Assembly: GCA_903953895.1 (NCBI GenBank)
Contig: CAJBLH010000300.1
Span: 1 to 34,978, forward strand
Direction of reading: 5' to 3'
Length of the DNA: 34,978 nucleotides
Source: an uncultured Desulfobacteraceae bacterium
Lineage (GTDB): Bacteria; Desulfobacterota; Desulfobacteria; Desulfobacterales; Desulfatirhabdiaceae
This document shows positions 7,422 to 15,692 of the stretch, piece after piece (the stretch's first letter is position 1; every line of letters begins with the position of its first letter). Under the pieces are notes generated by a model, which made no database searches, was not told the origin of the DNA, and saw only the letters and a program-made list of their open reading frames with translations. A program made the position numbers and the translations under genes.

Positions 7422-9116
7422 TCATTCATTCATCTGATACGCCTCTTTCAGCGCATAAATCTCTTTCCAGATTTTTTCAAACCGATCCGAATGGACCACC
7501 GGCTTTTGAATCATTTTCAGGCAAATATCCATCTGCTGGGGGGTGGCGCTGGGTTTGGAATAGAACTGAAGCGCAAATTTCGAAAAATCGCGGATCATGA
7601 AATCAAAAATCTGATCGATCATATCGTTTTCAACAGACTGAATGCCGGCGTTCTCCAGAATGAGCTGTCCATAGGCCACCAGGGTGAAAAGCTCGCCGAC
7701 AATCAACAGAAAATCGATGTCTTTTGCCTGCTCGGCGCTGGGAGTTGCGGTTGCCAGAAACGTCTTGAAAACATCGATCTGGGCCTTGAATATGTCGATA
7801 TTGGGAAGGTTCAGGCGATGATAAGCCAATTGAAAATCATGGAAACGGATTTTCCCCAGTCCTTTGGTGGGGCCTTGATTGAACAGAAAATCATCGTTAG
7901 CCGGGTCCGTCCTCCGGGGAATTTCCGGAAAAACATCAGGGTTGAAGAAATAATTGGCCATGAATTTGATGATCAGCGCCATATTGACATGCACCGTGCC
8001 TTCCAGTTTGGGAAGAGCGCGGATGTCTCTGGCCGCCATCTCGAAATACATGTCCTTTTCAAACCCTTTAGCGGCAATTATATCCCAGAGCAGGTTGATG
8101 ACTTCCTCCCCCTGAGTGGTCACCTTCATCTTGACCATGGGATTATACAGCAGATACCGCCGATCCGTTGTGGAAGCACTTCGCATGTAGTCCGCAGCCC
8201 TGGAGGCAAACAGCTTCATGGCCAGAAGGCGGGTGTAGGCATCCGTAAAAAGCTGTTTGACGTGCGGAAAATCCGTGACGTAATGATTAAACAGCCTCCG
8301 GTTGGCGGCATGGCGGATCGACTCGTAGAAGGCATGGGTGCAGATGCCGATGGATGCCCAGCCAAGATTGAATTTTCCCACGTTGATGGTGTTCAGAGCC
8401 GAATCCCACGCAGTCTGCCCCTGGGTCAGGATATCATCATCGGTGATGGGGTAGCTGTGAAGAGCATACTGGGCCACATAATTCTGGGAATTCACCACAT
8501 TCTTGACGCATTCATAATTGGGGTGTTTGGAGTTGACGACAAAAAATACATAGTCGTCGCTGTCCGCCATTTTTCCGAATGTGGATACCAGGGCTGCCTC
8601 GTTGGCGTTTCCGATATAGTATTTTCCGCCGTCTGCGCGGTATTCGCCGGCCTTGATTTCCGTTAAAGTCATTTCGCTGGCGTAGAGATCGGCGCCATGT
8701 TCTTTTTCGGACAGCCCGAAAGCAAAGATTTCGCCGTTTTTCAGAAGATCTGCGGTTTTTTGCTTGACGGTTTCATTTTGTCCCATCCAGATCGGACCGA
8801 GTCCCAGAATGGTCACCTGCCAGGTGTACCAGTACGGCAAGCCGTAAAAACCCAGTATTTCACTGAAATCACAATTCCGGGCCGTGTCCCAGCGACAGTC
8901 TGCTCCGCCGTATGCCGCTGGGGTCAGCAGCGATGAAAATATCTGGTTTTCTTTTAAAAAATCCAGAAAATCCCTGTACCACACCCGTTCATGATCATCG
9001 TGTTTCAGCCGGGCCTTCCCTTTGTTTTCGAAAAATGCGATGGTTTTTAACATGATTTGACGGGAGGGTTCGTCAAGATGCGCGAACCGTTCCGATTTAG
9101 GATTCAGCAGTTTCAT
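7422..9116 (-). CDS. Acyl-CoA dehydrogenase family protein (long form)
   Basis: A 564-residue flavoprotein of the acyl-CoA dehydrogenase superfamily. Supporting segments include LLTPAAYGGADCRWDTA near the N-terminus, the FAD/substrate region GEIFAFGLSEKEHGADLYASEM, DGGKYYIGNANEA, and a C-terminal helical bundle containing KLEGTVHVNMALIIKF, where the usual ARIYEGTNEI-like motif is replaced by LEGTVHVN. It is longer than the ~380-residue canonical enzyme, carrying an extra C-terminal region of ~150 residues. It should be cytoplasmic and feed electrons to ETF or, here, perhaps to the adjacent iron-sulfur protein. The cyclophilin gene lies 30 nt upstream on the same strand. Which acyl-CoA is oxidised cannot be told from sequence. 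Confidence 0.85.
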   Translation of the reverse strand: MKLLNPKSERFAHLDEPSRQIMLKTIAFFENKGKARLKHDDHERVWYRDFLDFLKENQIFSSLLTPAAYGGADCRWDTARNCDFSEILGFYGLPYWYTWQVTILGLGPIWMGQNETVKQKTADLLKNGEIFAFGLSEKEHGADLYASEMTLTEIKAGEYRADGGKYYIGNANEAALVSTFGKMADSDDYVFFVVNSKHPNYECVKNVVNSQNYVAQYALHSYPITDDDILTQGQTAWDSALNTINVGKFNLGWASIGICTHAFYESIRHAANRRLFNHYVTDFPHVKQLFTDAYTRLLAMKLFASRAADYMRSASTTDRRYLLYNPMVKMKVTTQGEEVINLLWDIIAAKGFEKDMYFEMAARDIRALPKLEGTVHVNMALIIKFMANYFFNPDVFPEIPRRTDPANDDFLFNQGPTKGLGKIRFHDFQLAYHRLNLPNIDIFKAQIDVFKTFLATATPSAEQAKDIDFLLIVGELFTLVAYGQLILENAGIQSVENDMIDQIFDFMIRDFSKFALQFYSKPSATPQQMDICLKMIQKPVVHSDRFEKIWKEIYALKEAYQMNE

Positions 9117-9146
9117 GGCGGTCGTTACCCTTTTGACAGAATCGGA

Positions 9147-9671
9147 TTATCTTCGAATTGTGACCTTGTTCATGACGATCGGCGTTACCGGGCGGTCCAT
9201 GGGGCCGGTTTGAACCGAGCCGATTTTCCGGACCACATCCATGCCGCTGGTGATTTTGCCGAAAACCGAATGGCGGTTGTTCAGGTGAGGGGTCGGGCCG
9301 AGGGTGATGAAAAACTGGCTGCCGTTGGTGCCGGGTCCGGCATTGGCCATGGAAAAAACGCCTTCGGCATCGTGAATCAGGGATGGATGAAACTCGTCTG
9401 TAAACCGATAGCCAGGTCCTCCGGTGCCGGTTCCCAATGGGCATCCGCCTTGAATGACGAATCCTTTGATCACGCGGTGAAAGCACAGGCCATCATAAAA
9501 ATTGCCATTCCGGTCGGTTTCCTGGCGGCCTTCGGCCAGATTGATAAAATTCCAGACGGTTTCTGGGCATTCGCCGGCATAGAGTTCGGCTTCGAAAGTT
9601 CCCAATGTGGTTTCAAATACGGCCACCGGCCGTGAAATGTCTTCTTTGTATGCATTTTTGGTGATGGGCAT
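9147..9671 (-). CDS. Cyclophilin-type peptidyl-prolyl cis-trans isomerase
   Basis: A 174-residue cyclophilin without a signal peptide, so cytoplasmic. Diagnostic segments are FYDGLCFHRVIKGFVIQGG, MANAGPGTNGSQFFI and HSVFGKITSGMDVV, containing the catalytic Arg and the Phe/Gln residues of the proline-binding pocket. The length matches PpiB-type enzymes. The ATG is preceded by AGGAG 7 nt away. It is the first gene of a short minus-strand run (cyclophilin, acyl-CoA dehydrogenase, ferredoxin protein). The 357-bp gap upstream must hold its promoter and also carries a dispersed repeat. The role is general protein folding; no specific client is suggested. Confidence 0.95.
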   Translation of the reverse strand: MPITKNAYKEDISRPVAVFETTLGTFEAELYAGECPETVWNFINLAEGRQETDRNGNFYDGLCFHRVIKGFVIQGGCPLGTGTGGPGYRFTDEFHPSLIHDAEGVFSMANAGPGTNGSQFFITLGPTPHLNNRHSVFGKITSGMDVVRKIGSVQTGPMDRPVTPIVMNKVTIRR

Positions 9672-10028
9672 GAATGTCTCCTGAGTTAACGGATGAATGT
9701 CTAAAATAAATTCTGTGCGTCATTTTCGGACAAGTAATGTGAGGGGTTCTATAGACATTCAGAAAAATAATTTTGCTGCGTTATCGGTCATGAATGGCCG
9801 AAAAAAGGCCTATTGCCTCCCTGCCGCCTTGCCAAATGAATTTTCTGAATTGTTTATATGAACCTCAGTTTGTGACTGTTCAACGCATGATTTGCGGCAA
9901 TTTAATGGTTTTTCCCCATAAAGGCAAGAGACAAAAGTCGGTTTCCGGCGAAGTCATTGACCCCTCGATGGACTTATGTCCATCCGATAGTCACAATCGT
10001 TAAAACTGCCGGTAGATGAGAACGGGAT
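9672..10028. other. Intergenic gap between the cyclophilin gene and trmO
   Basis: No credible gene is seen here on either strand; short open frames lack ribosome-binding sites and recognisable motifs. The middle is occupied by an inverted-repeat-flanked dispersed element (9758-9849). The remainder is AT-rich on the cyclophilin side and may hold that gene's promoter. Confidence 0.6.
9749..9863. repeat. Dispersed intergenic repeat, copy A
   Basis: A ~110-bp sequence that recurs in diverged form at 34572-34680. Shared blocks in order are CTATAGAC, GAA-AAAAT, GCTGC-TTATCGG, CTCCCTGC-GCCTTGC and ATGAATTTT followed by TATAT. This copy has imperfect 16-bp terminal inverted repeats at 9758-9773 and 9834-9849 (13 of 16 match), enclosing about 92 bp. 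It has no coding capacity and looks like a REP/MITE-type element. Confidence 0.7.
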
Positions 10029-10436
10029 TCAAACCCACGCCGGGGTAAAAACCGGTATGGTCTGGTCATAAGGGATGTAGCATTTGATATCGATCAGGGG
10101 GGAACCGTCTCTGGCATCGAGTCCATCCACTGCGATGGTTGTTTCCTGAATGGACAGAATCCGGCAAAGGGACAGGGCAATCAGATTCGGACGCACGGGC
10201 GAATGCGTGGCAAATACGCCGGTTAATGGATTGACCGGGTCTTTTCGGGGATGAACCTGAAGGGTATTTCGCAGCTCCGGGGTATCGTTTTCATGAAACC
10301 AGTACATCACATGAATATGAGAAAACCCCTCCAGTCCCAACAAGGCGTCTTTGTAACATTTATCAATTTCAATCCATGTTCTGTCATCGGTTTTTCGAAT
10401 GACACCGATAGGGATAACTTTGAAGCTTCTTTCCAT
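10029..10436 (-). CDS. trmO: tRNA (N6-threonylcarbamoyladenosine37) methyltransferase TrmO-like
   Basis: A 135-residue TrmO/TsaA (UPF0066) protein. Family signatures are visible: PIGVIRK at the start, LEGFSHIHVMYWFHEND, HPRKDPVNPLTGVFATHSPVRPNLIALSLCRIL and DGLDARDGSPLIDIKCYIPYDQ. The family N-methylates t6A37 in tRNAs reading ACY codons, using SAM and an unusual beta-barrel fold. The start at 10436 is chosen for the GGAGT 8 nt upstream; an ATG 19 codons earlier lacks support and adds non-homologous residues. The protein ends shortly after the core domain, so this is the single-domain form without the C-terminal extension of E. coli TrmO. It stands alone, with no operon partner. Confidence 0.9.
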   Translation of the reverse strand: MERSFKVIPIGVIRKTDDRTWIEIDKCYKDALLGLEGFSHIHVMYWFHENDTPELRNTLQVHPRKDPVNPLTGVFATHSPVRPNLIALSLCRILSIQETTIAVDGLDARDGSPLIDIKCYIPYDQTIPVFTPAWV

Positions 10437-10701
10437 TGCGGACACTCCGGTTGGTTGAGGATAAATACTGCTTTTTCTACAACCGGTGATCATTCAGGTC
10501 AACAAGAAAAAAGAAGCTGCTGCATGGAATTTTGTTGAAATGATTTCACCGAATCTGTAACGTCGTGTCGATGATACGTGAGCGGTCATGATCTGAGTTG
10601 TTAGAACCTTCTCTATGAACTTCACCTGCACGGAGGAAACTAAAAAAATGCGGTTTGTGACAGATGATGGTGCAACGAAACGCAACTCCAAGAGAACACA
10701 G

Positions 10702-11601
10702 ATGAAAAAACAAACGGCGGTTATCATTCTGGCTCTGATGACGATTTCCTGCACTGCTGTTCAGTATGGATCGATCGGTCGACAAATTCATCGGGGGGCC
10801 GGAACATTTACTTTTATCGACCAGCGGGGCAATCCGAATAAACCGATTTCCGTATGGTATTATCAACCTTCTGGATTTAAGCCGGATACACAGGTGCTAT
10901 TTGTGATGCACGGCGCCAAACGCGATGCACAGCGCTGCTGTGATGAATGGATTCAATATGCGGATCATTACGGCTTTCTGCTGGTTGTACCTGAATTTTC
11001 CCATAAGTATTATCCCGGCAATAGAGAATACAGTGAAGGCAATATGTTCGATAAGAAGGGAAACCCCATTCCGGAAAGCGACCGTGCGTTTACGGTCATC
11101 GAGCATTTATTTGACTTCGTGAAGGAGACAACGCAGAATCGGAGTTCGTCATATGTAATCTATGGCCATTCTGCCGGAGGCCGGTTTGTTCAGCGGATGA
11201 TTCTGTTCAAGCCGGATGCCCGCATTAGAATGGCCGTTGCCGCAAACCCCGGCGTATTTGTGTTCCCGGTTTATTCTGAAAAATATCCTTACGGTATCAG
11301 AAACTCCGGCATGGTTCCGGAAGATCTCAGGTCAGCTTTTAAAAGAAATTTCATGCTTATTCTGGGAGATAAAGACGTAAGTGATGACGACATGATTCTC
11401 TCTATATCATCCGAAGCATTGGAACAGGGCGATAACGCTTTCGAGCGGGGAATTAATTTCTACGATTCGGCAAAAAATGAAGCCTCTCGGCTTGGCATGA
11501 CATTTAACTGGAAACTGACAACCGTAGCCGGTGCTGCACATGAAGATGCAGAGTTGGCGGAAACTGCGGCACGGGTCCTCTTTCTTGACGATACGGACTG
11601 A
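10702..11601 (+). CDS. Lipoprotein alpha/beta-hydrolase (PHB depolymerase/feruloyl esterase-like)
   Basis: The start at 10702 gives a lipoprotein signal (MKKQTAVIILALMTISC, lipidated C17); longer in-frame starts at 10615 and 10648 would bury it. The ~280-residue mature protein is an alpha/beta hydrolase. VLFVMHGAKRDAQRCC supplies the oxyanion region, IYGHSAGGRFVQRM the nucleophile elbow (GHSAGG), LILGDKDVSD the likely acid, and VAGAAHEDAEL the catalytic histidine. The layout resembles LpqC/PHB depolymerase-like secreted esterases. It probably sits in the cell envelope and hydrolyses an ester or amide; the substrate is unknown. It is monocistronic and ends 6 nt before the convergent uppP stop, leaving no room for a separate terminator. 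Confidence 0.8.
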   Translation: MKKQTAVIILALMTISCTAVQYGSIGRQIHRGAGTFTFIDQRGNPNKPISVWYYQPSGFKPDTQVLFVMHGAKRDAQRCCDEWIQYADHYGFLLVVPEFSHKYYPGNREYSEGNMFDKKGNPIPESDRAFTVIEHLFDFVKETTQNRSSSYVIYGHSAGGRFVQRMILFKPDARIRMAVAANPGVFVFPVYSEKYPYGIRNSGMVPEDLRSAFKRNFMLILGDKDVSDDDMILSISSEALEQGDNAFERGINFYDSAKNEASRLGMTFNWKLTTVAGAAHEDAELAETAARVLFLDDTD

Positions 11602-11607
11602 AATTTA

Positions 11608-12402
11608 TCAGGATAACTGAAGCATACAGAAAATGACAGCCGCAGTGGCGATGCGGTACCAGCCGAAGATGATGAAAGTATGCGTTTGAATATAGTTCAG
11701 CAGCCACTTGACGGTAATGAATGAAACCAGCGCGGAGACAATGAATCCCAACAGAACCAGGCCCCAGTCTTCTTGGGCCGCTCCGGGCTGCAAATGGCGC
11801 AGTGCTTGAAAAATCTTGAGTCCGCCGGCAGCCAGCATGGTTGGAATGCCGACAAGAAAAGAAAACTCTGTTGCGACCGATCGACTTAGACCCAGCATCA
11901 GCATCAGCAGGATCGTGGCGCCGGAACGGGATGTGCCGGGGAATACCGCCGCCACCAACTGGCCGATGCCCACAAGAACTGCGACCGTCCAACTGACTGA
12001 GCCCTTCAGCTTTTTTCTGTAAAGCCATTTTTCAATGATCAAAAAGCCGATTCCGCCCAACAACATGGCCCAGGCTATCGGCGATAGCTCTTCGGGCAGC
12101 TTGAATCCGGCCTTGTTTAACAGCAGACCACCGATGCCGGTGATGACAAATGCGCATAGAATCTTGACGGCATAATCCTGGGTGGATTTTTTCCGCCACT
12201 GAAAGGCAAATTGATGCAGGCGATCCGGAAAGAGCGGCAGTACGGCAATGACTGCACCGCTCTGAATCACGATGTTGAAGAGATCACTCTGGCGCGGGAG
12301 CCAGTGCTCGGCTATGAGTAGATGAGCGGTCGATGAAATCGGGAGAAACTCGGTAATTCCTTCGATAATTCCAAGTATGATGATGGCGATCCATTCGGGC
12401 AT
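11608..12402 (-). CDS. uppP: Undecaprenyl-diphosphate phosphatase
   Basis: A polytopic membrane protein of 264 residues from the ATG at 12402 (MPEWIAIII...). A longer frame running to 12495 would overlap the upstream gene and adds a poor N-terminus. Both UppP/BacA signatures are present: EGITEFLPISSTAHLLI near residues 14-30 and PGTSRSGATI in the middle, together forming the active site that dephosphorylates undecaprenyl-PP to recycle the lipid carrier for peptidoglycan and surface glycans. Length and about eight hydrophobic segments fit the family. It is last in a same-strand group after a HAMP-GAF protein, and its carrier-lipid function would serve the polysaccharide genes at both ends of the window. 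Confidence 0.95.
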   Translation of the reverse strand: MPEWIAIIILGIIEGITEFLPISSTAHLLIAEHWLPRQSDLFNIVIQSGAVIAVLPLFPDRLHQFAFQWRKKSTQDYAVKILCAFVITGIGGLLLNKAGFKLPEELSPIAWAMLLGGIGFLIIEKWLYRKKLKGSVSWTVAVLVGIGQLVAAVFPGTSRSGATILLMLMLGLSRSVATEFSFLVGIPTMLAAGGLKIFQALRHLQPGAAQEDWGLVLLGFIVSALVSFITVKWLLNYIQTHTFIIFGWYRIATAAVIFCMLQLS

Positions 12403-12457
12403 GCACGCCTTAAACCCGAATATTGGATTTTTGTCAAGAACGAATAAAAAAAGAATG

Positions 12458-13378
12458 TCACAACCGCTCGTGAATCCCGCTGGTTCGAGTGGCATGGATA
12501 CCGGAAAACAAGTCTTCAGCCAGCTCCATTAAAAGATGCACAATCTCTGCCCCAAACGCATCGGGCTTTTCGGCATAGAGGGTGAGGGCGCCGATAATCC
12601 GTCGGTCTGTCGAGATCGGAATGGCAATGATGGAAGAATATCCGTGCCGGCTTGCATCGGCCTGCAAGGGAGCAAACAGGGGATCGTTAAACACGTTGCC
12701 GATGATGGCGACGCGTTTGTTTCGAATGGCTCTGGTTGTCGGACTCCATGCCGTCTCCATCCAGGATTCAGAGTGCAGCCCCCCGTTCTGATATCCGGCC
12801 TGTGCCTCCGGGGTCAAGGTCGTGTGCGCATCGTCTTCGGTATAACCGATCCACGCCATGCGGTATTTACCTGTATTAACAAGAATATTGCAACATTCCT
12901 GAATCCGTTTTTTTTCATCGGTTTCATGAATCATCAGACGACGGCAGGCGGAGATGGCCGACAGCGTGTAGTTGAGTTCCTGCAGTCGCGCCTGCTCCTG
13001 TTGTTGGTGGAACATCATGCGGTTGATTTCAGCCGCCAATGCATCAAATTCGATACCGGCATGGGTCTTCTCCGGTGATTCCACATCTCCCCGGTTGGAC
13101 TGATGAATGAACTTTCGGATGGAAATCAGGGGGGTGATAATTTTATGGAAGATCATCCACGGGATGAACAATCCCATCGAAGCGGCAAAAACGATTGCCG
13201 TCCATATCATATATTGCACCAGAAGAAGATTTTGCTGACAGGATGCCTTGATCCCGATATCGCCAGCGCACTGCAGCATTTGCTCCAGGGGTACAAAAGC
13301 TGTCCACACCAGCGAAAAAAGCAGCAACAGATGCAGTAAAAATATCAAAACCGCCTGGAACCGAAGGGATTTCTTCAT
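12458..13378 (-). CDS. Membrane HAMP-GAF sensor protein
   Basis: About 306 residues. Two membrane segments (VLIFLLHLLLLFSLVW and MIWTAIVFAASMGLFIPW) flank a short ~30-residue periplasmic loop with two cysteines. A HAMP-like stretch (ITPLISIRKFIHQ...EFDALAAEINRM) leads into a Gln-rich coiled coil. The C-terminal ~170 residues form a GAF domain (CCNILVNTGKYRMAWIGYTEDD, SIIAIPISTDRRIIGALTLYAEKPDAF). No kinase, GGDEF or HD domain follows, so the output is missing or supplied in trans. The start is uncertain between ATG 13378 and TTG 13393. The gene begins about 18 nt after the upstream hexapeptide-protein stop, consistent with an operon. Signal and partner are unknown. Confidence 0.7.
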   Translation of the reverse strand: MKKSLRFQAVLIFLLHLLLLFSLVWTAFVPLEQMLQCAGDIGIKASCQQNLLLVQYMIWTAIVFAASMGLFIPWMIFHKIITPLISIRKFIHQSNRGDVESPEKTHAGIEFDALAAEINRMMFHQQQEQARLQELNYTLSAISACRRLMIHETDEKKRIQECCNILVNTGKYRMAWIGYTEDDAHTTLTPEAQAGYQNGGLHSESWMETAWSPTTRAIRNKRVAIIGNVFNDPLFAPLQADASRHGYSSIIAIPISTDRRIIGALTLYAEKPDAFGAEIVHLLMELAEDLFSGIHATRTSGIHERL

Positions 13379-13396
13379 GGATGCATTGATCAATTT

Positions 13397-14821
13397 TCAG
13401 GGAAGTATTGAAATGGTCGAATACAGCCCTTCACGCTCGCCGTCCGGGTAAGGTTGAATGGTGTTGAAGGAAATATTCTGATTCTGCTGGGCATGTCCCC
13501 GATTATGCTTGCCATCGAAATAGGCGCCGTTGGCTTCCAGAATATGCTCGATGCGGTGCTGAAATCCTTCGACGAATTGTTCTCCGTCGCCTTCAAACAG
13601 CAGTTCTCCCATTACCAGCCCGTCTTTTATTTTGGAAAATTCCTCCAGCGAGATGCTGTGATCTTTTAAATCGTGTGAATTGCTGATATAGCCCCAGACC
13701 AGATGACCGGAAGGGATGGTGAGCGGCTCGATCAAATCGATCAGGGTATGCGGCATTACAATACAGCCTTCGCCGATCGTCAGCGGGTAATCCGGGGTTC
13801 CCCTCAGAAAGGAATTGAACCCGACAAACACTTTCTTCCCAAGCCTGGCTTCGATGATTTTTGCCCCATGCGCAGTTACATCGTATCCATCCAGGTGGGA
13901 ATTTACGATGTAGCAGTTTTCCTGGGCATTGGCGCCTTTTCCCAGGAATGAATTTTGAATATACGCACGCTGTGCGACCAGAACATTTTCACTGATCCGG
14001 GTTTTTTTCTTGATGACGGCGAACCGATCCACGGAAGCCCCCGGGGGGATGGTTATCGGCAGTTCCAGGTGTATCTCATCAAAAACACGTTTAAAATCCG
14101 ATTTTCGTTCCTGTATGAAATCCATGATAATGCCTCGGGGAGGGCCTTCACCGAATTTGAAATTGACATAGCTATCCAGCTTTTGACGCGGATACCGGTA
14201 CAGAAAATTGAATGCCTTGTCTTTTTTAATCCAGATGGTTCCCGGTTCGACATGAATATGGGATATTTCTCCGACCTGAACATAAGAAAACCGTCCGATC
14301 ACACAGTCATGGGCCGTTGTCAGATCGACGGTGCTGAAGGTTCCGAGAAAGCACCCTTCGGTCGGAGATCCGTGAATATTGGCATAATGCATGGACATGG
14401 TGTCGTGAATGAAAAAAGTTTCCAGGCTTTCCGGATCATGGGAATAATTGTGAACCAGGGTTTTGATCAGAAAACTGTCCCGGATCTGAATGCGTTCATC
14501 TTCATAAACGGGAATCCTGTGATCGCCAAATAAAAAAATATCGTCTTTTCGCTTCAGTTCATCTCCGCGAATATCACTTTTGTAAAGCACCGAGTGATCC
14601 ACCCGGCATTTTCCCAGGAAATAGCTGCCGGCCAGGTTGGAATGACTGAAATGAAAATTCAGCGGATGATGCGGTGTGATGCCATAAAAGGCGTAGAATT
14701 TGGCAAGTTGCCCCAGCGGCAGCACATTCTGAATATAAGGGGTGAGATTGAAATTCAGCTCTCTAAGGTTGATGTTGATCCGTTGAGCGATTCTTGCAAT
14801 GAGGTTTTCAATCTGTTTCAT
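13397..14821 (-). CDS. Hexapeptide-repeat left-handed beta-helix protein
   Basis: A 474-residue cytoplasmic protein. The central portion (~250-390) shows hexapeptide-type turns (ISENVLVAQRAYIQNSFLGKGANAQENCYIVNS, ITIPPGASVDRFAVI, LTIGEGCIVMPHTLIDL), the pattern of left-handed beta-helix acyl- or nucleotidyl-transferases. An earlier section (~130-200: SPTEGCFLGTFSTVDLTTAHDCVIGRFSYVQVGEISHI) adds more coils. It is unusually long for a simple acyltransferase and resembles large uncharacterised bacterial hexapeptide proteins. It lies between the CBS-domain gene and the HAMP-GAF gene on the same strand, suggesting one transcription unit. Substrate is unknown; an acyltransferase activity is an assumption from fold. 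Confidence 0.7.
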   Translation of the reverse strand: MKQIENLIARIAQRININLRELNFNLTPYIQNVLPLGQLAKFYAFYGITPHHPLNFHFSHSNLAGSYFLGKCRVDHSVLYKSDIRGDELKRKDDIFLFGDHRIPVYEDERIQIRDSFLIKTLVHNYSHDPESLETFFIHDTMSMHYANIHGSPTEGCFLGTFSTVDLTTAHDCVIGRFSYVQVGEISHIHVEPGTIWIKKDKAFNFLYRYPRQKLDSYVNFKFGEGPPRGIIMDFIQERKSDFKRVFDEIHLELPITIPPGASVDRFAVIKKKTRISENVLVAQRAYIQNSFLGKGANAQENCYIVNSHLDGYDVTAHGAKIIEARLGKKVFVGFNSFLRGTPDYPLTIGEGCIVMPHTLIDLIEPLTIPSGHLVWGYISNSHDLKDHSISLEEFSKIKDGLVMGELLFEGDGEQFVEGFQHRIEHILEANGAYFDGKHNRGHAQQNQNISFNTIQPYPDGEREGLYSTISILP

Positions 14822-14855
14822 TTTCGTTACCGTTTGATGTTGAGAGGGATGTTGA

Positions 14856-15410
14856 TCATAAACTGCATTCTTTCATGACATGGAAAACAGCGGCAAACAC
14901 ATCGGTAAGCCTGAGAATGCCGACGATATCATTGTCTTTTGTTACCAATAGCGACTGATGTTGCCCTAAAACCAGTTGGTGAATCGCCTCGTCCAGCATG
15001 GCATCCTCCGGAACATACTCACCTTCCGTTGGGGTGTACATGAAATCCCTGACCCTTTTTTCGCCGGCCTTGTGGCAGATGTTTTTCAGGGGGCTTTCCC
15101 AGAGATGATATTGCGTCAGCATGGATTTCATGAATTTTCTGCTGAACCCATAGCGGGCAAGGCCGTTACTGCCCTGCATCTCGGCATATTTGGGTTCAAG
15201 CGCCCGAAGCACATCGATCTGGCTGAGCTTTCCGACAACCTTTCCCTCTTTGTCGAGGATCAGGATCGCCCGGTGTTGGTAACGGCTGTGATCAAAGGCC
15301 AGTTGGGCCTTTTCAAGTGCTGTGACCGCATCGAACAGCGTAGCCTCCTCATCGACTGTGGCGTATTCGGTCAGTGGGATCATCAAATCTTTAACCTGGT
15401 ACGTTTTCAC
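14856..15410 (-). CDS. CBS-domain pair protein
   Basis: A 184-residue protein built of two CBS motifs. The first spans ~5-75 (KDLMIPLTEYATVDEEATLFDAV...RAILILDKEGKVVGKLSQIDVLRALEP). The second spans ~120-178 (VRDFMYTPTEGEYVPEDAMLDEAIHQLV...SLLVTKDNDIVGILRLTDVFAAVF). A Bateman module of this kind usually binds adenine nucleotides. No effector domain is attached, so it likely acts on a partner protein. Translation starts at GTG with GGAGG 6 nt upstream. It heads the minus-strand group with the hexapeptide protein, HAMP-GAF sensor and uppP. Confidence 0.85.
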   Translation of the reverse strand: MKTYQVKDLMIPLTEYATVDEEATLFDAVTALEKAQLAFDHSRYQHRAILILDKEGKVVGKLSQIDVLRALEPKYAEMQGSNGLARYGFSRKFMKSMLTQYHLWESPLKNICHKAGEKRVRDFMYTPTEGEYVPEDAMLDEAIHQLVLGQHQSLLVTKDNDIVGILRLTDVFAAVFHVMKECSL

Positions 15411-15501
15411 ACCTTACCTCCAATTGCAGGACGTCATAACGGTGCAATGATGCTTAAAAAGTCTTCCATTGCGACCGAACACCCTCAATCCATTGTTATT
15501 T

Positions 15502-15530
15502 TTGTCAAGTTCACAAATAACGTATATTAT
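15502..15530 (+). promoter_or_regulatory. Sigma70-like promoter
   Basis: TTGTCA at 15502-15507 and TATTAT at 15525-15530 are separated by exactly 17 bp, near consensus for a housekeeping promoter. It faces the DUF4412-type gene at 15693, giving a leader of about 155 nt. Confidence 0.55.
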
Positions 15531-15630
15531 CATACAGGTTCATCAAGGTATAGCGATTTTAATTGTTCACCGGAACTTTCCGGACTTCGAACAAAATCGC
15601 CACTTTTCCTTGATAAGTCCATGCCGGTAT

Positions 15631-15650
15631 AGTATTGATCAATCGATACT
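15631..15650. promoter_or_regulatory. 20-bp imperfect palindrome, possible operator
   Basis: AGTAT and ATACT arms enclose TGATCAATCG (itself containing TGATCA). The site lies in the leader between the candidate promoter and the start at 15693, where a repressor could act. No regulator gene in the window is an obvious partner. Confidence 0.3.
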
Positions 15651-15692
15651 ACCAACCATAAAATCACTTTCAACCCACACAGGAGGCGTTAT

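Noticed and set aside
7389-8666. Long plus-strand open frame of 425 codons antisense to the acyl-CoA dehydrogenase gene
   Set aside because: It is composed of reverse-complement codons of a well-supported enzyme, has no recognisable motif and no ribosome-binding site.
9794-10003. 69-codon frame in the gap after the cyclophilin gene
   Set aside because: It starts inside the dispersed repeat, lacks a ribosome-binding site and has no recognisable motif.
10010-10050. tRNA T-arm-like stretch (GGG-TTTGAAT-CCC on the minus strand)
   Set aside because: It is the end of trmO and its stop codon; no D-arm, anticodon arm or acceptor stem could be placed around it.
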